From positions 1 through 9,380 of the forward strand of contig CAINTF010000051.1 in the NCBI GenBank assembly GCA_903853285.1: a stretch of 9,380 bases of DNA, in the 5' to 3' direction. Position numbers and translations under genes: made by a program. This stretch comes from an uncultured Acidimicrobium sp. (GTDB lineage Bacteria > Actinomycetota > Acidimicrobiia > Acidimicrobiales > Ilumatobacteraceae). This document shows, piece after piece, positions 6,935-9,380 of the stretch. The notes below the pieces were generated by a model that saw only the letters and a program-made list of their open reading frames with translations, was not told the origin of the DNA and did not search any database. Position 1 is the stretch's first letter, and every line of letters begins with the position of its first letter.

Positions 6935-7984
6935 TTACTTGCTGACGATTGAACCGTCAATGATGCCTGCTGTTACAGCATCAAGTTCTGCCTGCAACTC
7001 AGGAGTGATGGTTGACGTAATTGCTACGCCTACTCCACCGTTCTCCAAGGTGCCGAGGTAGTCAGTGCCGCCGCCTTCGCCCTTGAGCGCGCTGCCCACT
7101 GCTGCGAGAACTGCTGCGTCAATCTTCTTCAAGACTGATGCAACGTACACCTCTGCCTGCGTTGCGTTGGAAACGCTCATGTCAACGTCAACACCAATGA
7201 TCTTGACCTTGCCAGCTGATTCCATTGCGAATGCTGCTGAACCAAGACCCACTGGACCAGCCACTGGGAAGATGATGTCGGCGCCTTCGTCAGACTGACT
7301 CTTGGCAATGTTGCGGCCATCATCGAGGCTGTTGAAGTTTCCAGCGAAAGTTCCGTCTTGCTTGGCAATGTCCCAACCAAGAACCTTGACTGAAGTTCCC
7401 TTTTGTGCGTTGTAGTACTCAACGCCCTTAGCGAAACCTTGCATGAAGATCGACACTGGTGGAATGTTGATTCCGCCGAATGTTCCAACGATGCCAGTCT
7501 TAGTTGTTGCTGCTGCCATGTAACCAGCCAAGAATGATGGCTGATCTGTTGCAAAGGTGAGACCCTGAACGTTTGCAGCCGAAGTGTTGGAGTCAACAAT
7601 TGCGAACTGAACGGTTGGGTTTGCTTCTGCAGCTGCCTTCGTTGCGTCTGCGAGCAAGAAGCCCACAGTTACGATGACGTTGCAACCCTTGTCAATGAAT
7701 GACTGCAAGTTTGGTGCGTAGTCAGCATCTGTTGCTGATTCGAGCACTTCTGTTGTGACACCCAACGAAGCTTCTGCTTGGAGAAGTCCTTCGTGTGCGA
7801 TCTGGTTGAAACCCTTGTCGTCAACGCCACCGGTGTCGGTGACTTCACAGGCCAAGCCTGTTGGTGCGGCTGGGGTTGTGTCTGCTGCAACTGTGTCTGA
7901 TGACGAGCTCGAGCTACCGCATGCGGCAAGCGCGAACACTGCTACCAAACCAACAGCAAGACCCTTAATTGTCTGCTTTCTCAT
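6935..7984 (-). CDS. BMP-family substrate-binding lipoprotein (nucleoside ABC importer)
   Basis: This 349-residue secreted lipoprotein captures the substrate outside the membrane and delivers it to the permeases encoded downstream. Residues 1-21 form a signal peptide (MRKQ, then a hydrophobic stretch) ending in a lipobox L-A-A-C, with Cys22 as the lipidated residue. Residues 23-43 are a Ser/Thr/Ala/Pro linker containing six serines in a row. The mature domain begins with CEVTDTGGVDDKGFNQ, a hallmark of the BMP/Med/PnrA family. It also contains GTFGGINIPPVSIFMQGF, NFNSLDDGRNIAKSQ and GVDVDM. Characterised relatives bind purine or other nucleosides, so nucleoside uptake is the best guess; the exact ligand is not readable. 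A GTG at 8020 is in frame, but the strong ribosome binding site AGGGAG (7994-7999) lies within that extension, 9 bases before ATG 7984, which fixes the start. Confidence 0.95.
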   Translation of the reverse strand: MRKQTIKGLAVGLVAVFALAACGSSSSSSDTVAADTTPAAPTGLACEVTDTGGVDDKGFNQIAHEGLLQAEASLGVTTEVLESATDADYAPNLQSFIDKGCNVIVTVGFLLADATKAAAEANPTVQFAIVDSNTSAANVQGLTFATDQPSFLAGYMAAATTKTGIVGTFGGINIPPVSIFMQGFAKGVEYYNAQKGTSVKVLGWDIAKQDGTFAGNFNSLDDGRNIAKSQSDEGADIIFPVAGPVGLGSAAFAMESAGKVKIIGVDVDMSVSNATQAEVYVASVLKKIDAAVLAAVGSALKGEGGGTDYLGTLENGGVGVAITSTITPELQAELDAVTAGIIDGSIVSK

Positions 7985-7993
7985 TTTTATTTT

Positions 7994-8000
7994 CTCCCTC
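7994..8000 (-). promoter_or_regulatory. Strong ribosome binding site of the lipoprotein gene
   Basis: GAGGGAG on the minus strand sits 9 bases before ATG 7984, with an A-rich spacer. It is the best Shine-Dalgarno match I noticed in the window and decides the start over the in-frame GTG at 8020. It fits high expression of the binding protein. Confidence 0.75.
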
Positions 8001-8001
8001 T

Positions 8002-8024
8002 CACGGATCCATGTAGACACGTGT
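8002..8024 (-). promoter_or_regulatory. Two adjacent palindromes, possible operator
   Basis: CACGGATCCATG (8002-8013) is a 12-base palindrome with one mismatched pair, and ACACGTGT (8017-8024) is a perfect 8-base palindrome. Both lie between the likely promoter and the ribosome binding site of the lipoprotein gene, where a repressor could act. Short palindromes also occur by chance, so this is only a candidate. Confidence 0.25.
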
Positions 8025-8033
8025 GTTTGTTGG

Positions 8034-8085
8034 TAGCAAGAGAATAGTCCAAATTTATGTAGCCGTGTTTATCCAAAGGCCCATA
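8034..8085 (-). promoter_or_regulatory. Probable promoter region of the nucleoside importer operon
   Basis: The 124-base gap between the carbonic anhydrase and lipoprotein genes is the only room for this operon's promoter. On the minus strand there are two TANNNT candidates, TATTCT (8041-8046) and TAAATT (8052-8057). Upstream TTTGGA (8072-8077) is at a poor distance from both (25 and 14 bases), so no -35 box is convincing. TATTCT would give a leader of about 50 bases, too short for most riboswitches. The A/T-only inverted repeat TAAAAA/TTTTTA near 8084-8100 could weakly end the preceding transcript. Confidence 0.35.
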
Positions 8086-8108
8086 AAAATCGGCTTTTTA
8101 GCGATAAA

Positions 8109-8636
8109 TCAAGAGTCACAGTCGACGGTATTGAGTAACCCGGTAGCGACGTCGTAGATAGCGCCAACCACCACGAGATCCTTTGGCAGGATCGAAAAGT
8201 TACGAATACTTCTGACATCGCTGATTAACGCCGCCCGCTGGTCGTCAACGGTGCGGAACTCAATACTTCGGGTGTCGACACCATGTTGTTTGTCGATCAT
8301 TGCATGAATTTCGGCTTCGTTATTGTTGGCCATTCGGCAATCCGTATGTGGCATTACCAACACTCGCTTAACGCCAAGTAGGTAGGTTGCAAGCACAAGT
8401 GTGCGCAAGACGTCATCGGTTACGCGTGCGCCAGCGTTGCGCAAAATCTTGGCGTCTCCAGCCTGCATACCCACCACCGCTAATGGACTAATACGCGAAT
8501 CCATGCAAGTCACAATCGCTAGACCTCGAGTTGCAGTGCCGGTGAGATGCGAGTGCTCAAACGAACTCGCAAAAGAATGATTTGCCGCGAAGATGTCGTC
8601 AAACTCGGCTGGTTGATTACTGCTTGGCACGTTCAT
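8109..8636 (-). CDS. Beta-carbonic anhydrase
   Basis: This 175-residue cytoplasmic zinc enzyme interconverts carbon dioxide and bicarbonate. The zinc ligands are visible as Cys44 in TCMDSR, and His97 and Cys100 in PHTDCRM. The catalytic Asp46-Arg48 dyad is intact. RNAGARVTDDVLRTL (66-80) is the conserved segment lining the active site. Length and pattern resemble the short mycobacterial type (Rv1284-like). HTDCRM differs from the usual HTDCGM by an Arg for Gly just after the cysteine ligand. Start ATG 8636 has AAAGG about 3-4 bases upstream, a modest ribosome binding site. It begins 25 bases after the end of a tRNA gene, with no -10 box in that gap, so its transcript probably originates in or before the tRNA pair. 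A likely role is bicarbonate supply for carboxylases. Confidence 0.94.
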   Translation of the reverse strand: MNVPSSNQPAEFDDIFAANHSFASSFEHSHLTGTATRGLAIVTCMDSRISPLAVVGMQAGDAKILRNAGARVTDDVLRTLVLATYLLGVKRVLVMPHTDCRMANNNEAEIHAMIDKQHGVDTRSIEFRTVDDQRAALISDVRSIRNFSILPKDLVVVGAIYDVATGLLNTVDCDS

Positions 8637-8661
8637 TACCTTTTCAGTCGAAAATTGCCTG

Positions 8662-8734
8662 TGGGCCAGGTAGGGATCGAACCTACGACCAAGGGATTAT
8701 GAGTCCCCTGCTCTGACCACTGAGCTACTGGCCC
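8662..8734 (-). tRNA. trnI(cau): tRNA with CAU anticodon, best read as tRNA-Ile2 (lysidine type)
   Basis: A 73-base cloverleaf folds fully. The acceptor stem is GGGCCAG/CTGGCCC with A73. The D stem is GCTC/GAGC, the anticodon stem GGGGA/TCCCT with loop CTCATAA, and the T arm GTAGG-TTCGATC-CCTAC. The anticodon CAT could mean elongator Met or Ile2. It shows C4-G69, C5-G68 and a G27-U43 wobble, the features I recall for TilS recognition of Ile2. Its D loop and variable loop resemble E. coli tRNA-Ile2 more than E. coli tRNA-Met. If so, C34 is changed to lysidine and the tRNA reads AUA. AUA codons occur here, for example at 2279-2281. CCA is not encoded. The tRNA call itself is near certain; Ile2 over Met is likely. 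Confidence 0.93.
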
Positions 8735-8747
8735 GTTTAACCTTGCG

Positions 8748-8820
8748 CTCCGAGGGTGGGGATCGAACCCACGACCCACGGATTAACAGTCCGTTGCTCT
8801 GCCAGCTGAGCTACCTCGGA
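8748..8820 (-). tRNA. trnN(guu): tRNA-Asn (GUU)
   Basis: A 73-base cloverleaf has the acceptor stem TCCGAGG/CCTCGGA with discriminator G73, as is usual for Asn. The D stem is GCTC/GAGC, the anticodon stem ACGGA/TCCGT with loop CTGTTAA (anticodon GTT), and the T arm GTGGG-TTCGATC-CCCAC. CCA is not encoded. It lies 13 bases before the CAU tRNA and 18 bases after the acetoacetyl-CoA synthetase stop, so the two tRNAs are almost certainly one transcript. Confidence 0.97.
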
Positions 8821-8835
8821 AAGGAAGTCGGAGCA

Positions 8836-8867
8836 ATCCTAGCGTTGGGATTTGAGCAATTCGACAA
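8836..8867 (-). promoter_or_regulatory. Possible tRNA promoter overlapping the end of aacS
   Basis: TAGGAT on the minus strand (8836-8841) is a good TANNNT -10 box and shares its TAG with the stop codon of the synthetase gene. Transcription would begin near 8829, leaving about 9 bases before tRNA-Asn. TTGTCG (8862-8867) is the nearest -35-like sequence, but its 20-base spacer is long. Without such a promoter the tRNAs would have to be made from read-through of aacS. Confidence 0.35.
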
Positions 8868-9380
8868 TTTGCCAAATGCACTCTGGGTTGGCAATTGCTT
8901 CACTATTGCGCACGGGTCTGCCATTGACCGCATCGGCAAGAGCCAGTTCGACAAGTTTGTTGCTACGTGTTCGCGGCAAATCAGACACCTGAACCACGAG
9001 CGCAGGAACGTGTCTGGGAGTGCATGCCGCCCTGATTCGCGACTTGATGTCGTTAACCAATTCGTCGGTCAAAGTATCGTCTTCGGCTAACCGCACGAGT
9101 AACACGATGCGCACATCGTTGTCAATCTCCTGACCAAACACAAGACTCTCCAGCACACCTGGATGCTGTTCAACTACTCGAGTGATCTCTGCCGTACCGA
9201 TACGTACGCCACCGGGATTCAGCGTTGTGTCGCTTCGACCATGAATCACCATTCCGTGATGTTGCGTCCACGATGCGAAATCGCCTTGTGCCCACATTCC
9301 AGGAATGCGCTCGAAGTATGCGCTCAAATATTTATGGCCTGGCTGCATCGGATCTGGTGCGCCGTCTCTGCCATCATTCC
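8839..9380 (-). CDS. aacS: Acetoacetyl-CoA synthetase, C-terminal part
   Basis: The gene runs off the right edge. About 180 residues of a protein usually about 650 long remain, ending in TAG. The frame stays open to the window edge, so the ATG at 9348 is internal. It belongs to the ANL adenylating superfamily and makes acetoacetyl-CoA from acetoacetate, ATP and CoA through an adenylate. Landmarks are YFERIPGMWAQGDF and the hinge-region motif GRSDTTLNPGGVRIGTAEI, which favours acetoacetyl- over acetyl-CoA synthetase. They continue with TPRHVPALVVQVSDLPRT and a C-terminal NGRPVRNSEAIANPE stretch. The A10 motif, usually T-x-S-G-K, reads TRSNK with Asn replacing Gly before the catalytic Lys. Expected roles are acetoacetate use or polyhydroxyalkanoate/ketone metabolism; nothing in the window decides between them. 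Confidence 0.92.
   Translation of the reverse strand, partial: NDGRDGAPDPMQPGHKYLSAYFERIPGMWAQGDFASWTQHHGMVIHGRSDTTLNPGGVRIGTAEITRVVEQHPGVLESLVFGQEIDNDVRIVLLVRLAEDDTLTDELVNDIKSRIRAACTPRHVPALVVQVSDLPRTRSNKLVELALADAVNGRPVRNSEAIANPECIWQIVELLKSQR

Noticed and set aside
8084..8100. A/T inverted repeat TAAAAA/TTTTTA after the carbonic anhydrase gene
   Set aside because: Six A-T pairs without G-C pairs make an unstable stem; not listed as a terminator.
8743..9090. A plus-strand open frame of 115 codons starting within the tRNA-Asn gene
   Set aside because: Its N-terminus (GGDRTHDPRINSPLLCQLSYLG) is the well-known false protein made by reading the antisense strand of a tRNA gene; the rest is antisense to aacS.
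1..9380. Search by eye for mobile elements, CRISPR repeats, toxin-antitoxin or phage-defence genes beside the tRNAs
   Set aside because: The tRNA 3' ends are not followed by an integrase or by a repeated copy of the tRNA end within the window. All sizeable frames are explained by housekeeping or transport genes.

Overview
This window looks like ordinary chromosomal DNA from an actinobacterium with mid-range base composition (roughly half G+C by eye). Two things suggest a planktonic Acidimicrobiia-type lineage: the lipoprotein has a short lipobox signal followed by a Ser/Thr/Ala/Pro linker, and several promoters or starts look actinobacterial (TANNNT -10 boxes, one probable leaderless start). 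That placement is an inference of low to moderate confidence. I see no insertion sequence, phage gene, CRISPR array or large repeat. No stretch longer than about 130 bases lacks a gene.

Left part, plus strand (1-2880): the 3' half of cysN (sulfate adenylyltransferase GTPase subunit), then cysC (APS kinase), a PAPS-type sulfotransferase and mog (molybdopterin adenylyltransferase). CysN and CysC belong to the pathway from sulfate to PAPS. The adjacent sulfotransferase is a natural consumer of PAPS, so this part reads as an 'activate sulfate, then sulfate something' cluster. The acceptor is unknown. Mog belongs to molybdenum cofactor synthesis and starts 11 bases after the sulfotransferase stop; its functional link to sulfation is unclear.

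Middle part, minus strand (8108 down to 2904): a complete BMP-family ABC importer of the kind that takes up nucleosides. In transcription order it has the substrate-binding lipoprotein, a double-domain ATPase and two permeases. The three membrane-complex genes are joined by two ATGA stop/start overlaps. Two hairpins, one of them a strong GNRA-capped terminator-like stem, lie between the lipoprotein gene and the ATPase gene. They probably keep the binding protein more abundant than the transporter. Mog and the last permease gene converge with only 23 bases between their stops.

Right part, minus strand (9380 down to 8109): the 3' end of an acetoacetyl-CoA synthetase gene, tRNA-Asn(GUU), a CAU-anticodon tRNA that I read as tRNA-Ile2 (lysidine type) rather than elongator tRNA-Met, and a small beta-carbonic anhydrase. 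These genes are tightly packed; a TAGGAT -10 box for the tRNA pair appears to overlap the stop codon of the synthetase gene.

I do not see a clearly undescribed system. The points most worth a second look are the PAPS synthesis/sulfotransferase pairing, the leaderless-looking start of the sulfotransferase, the tandem hairpins inside the transporter operon, and the identity of the CAU tRNA.
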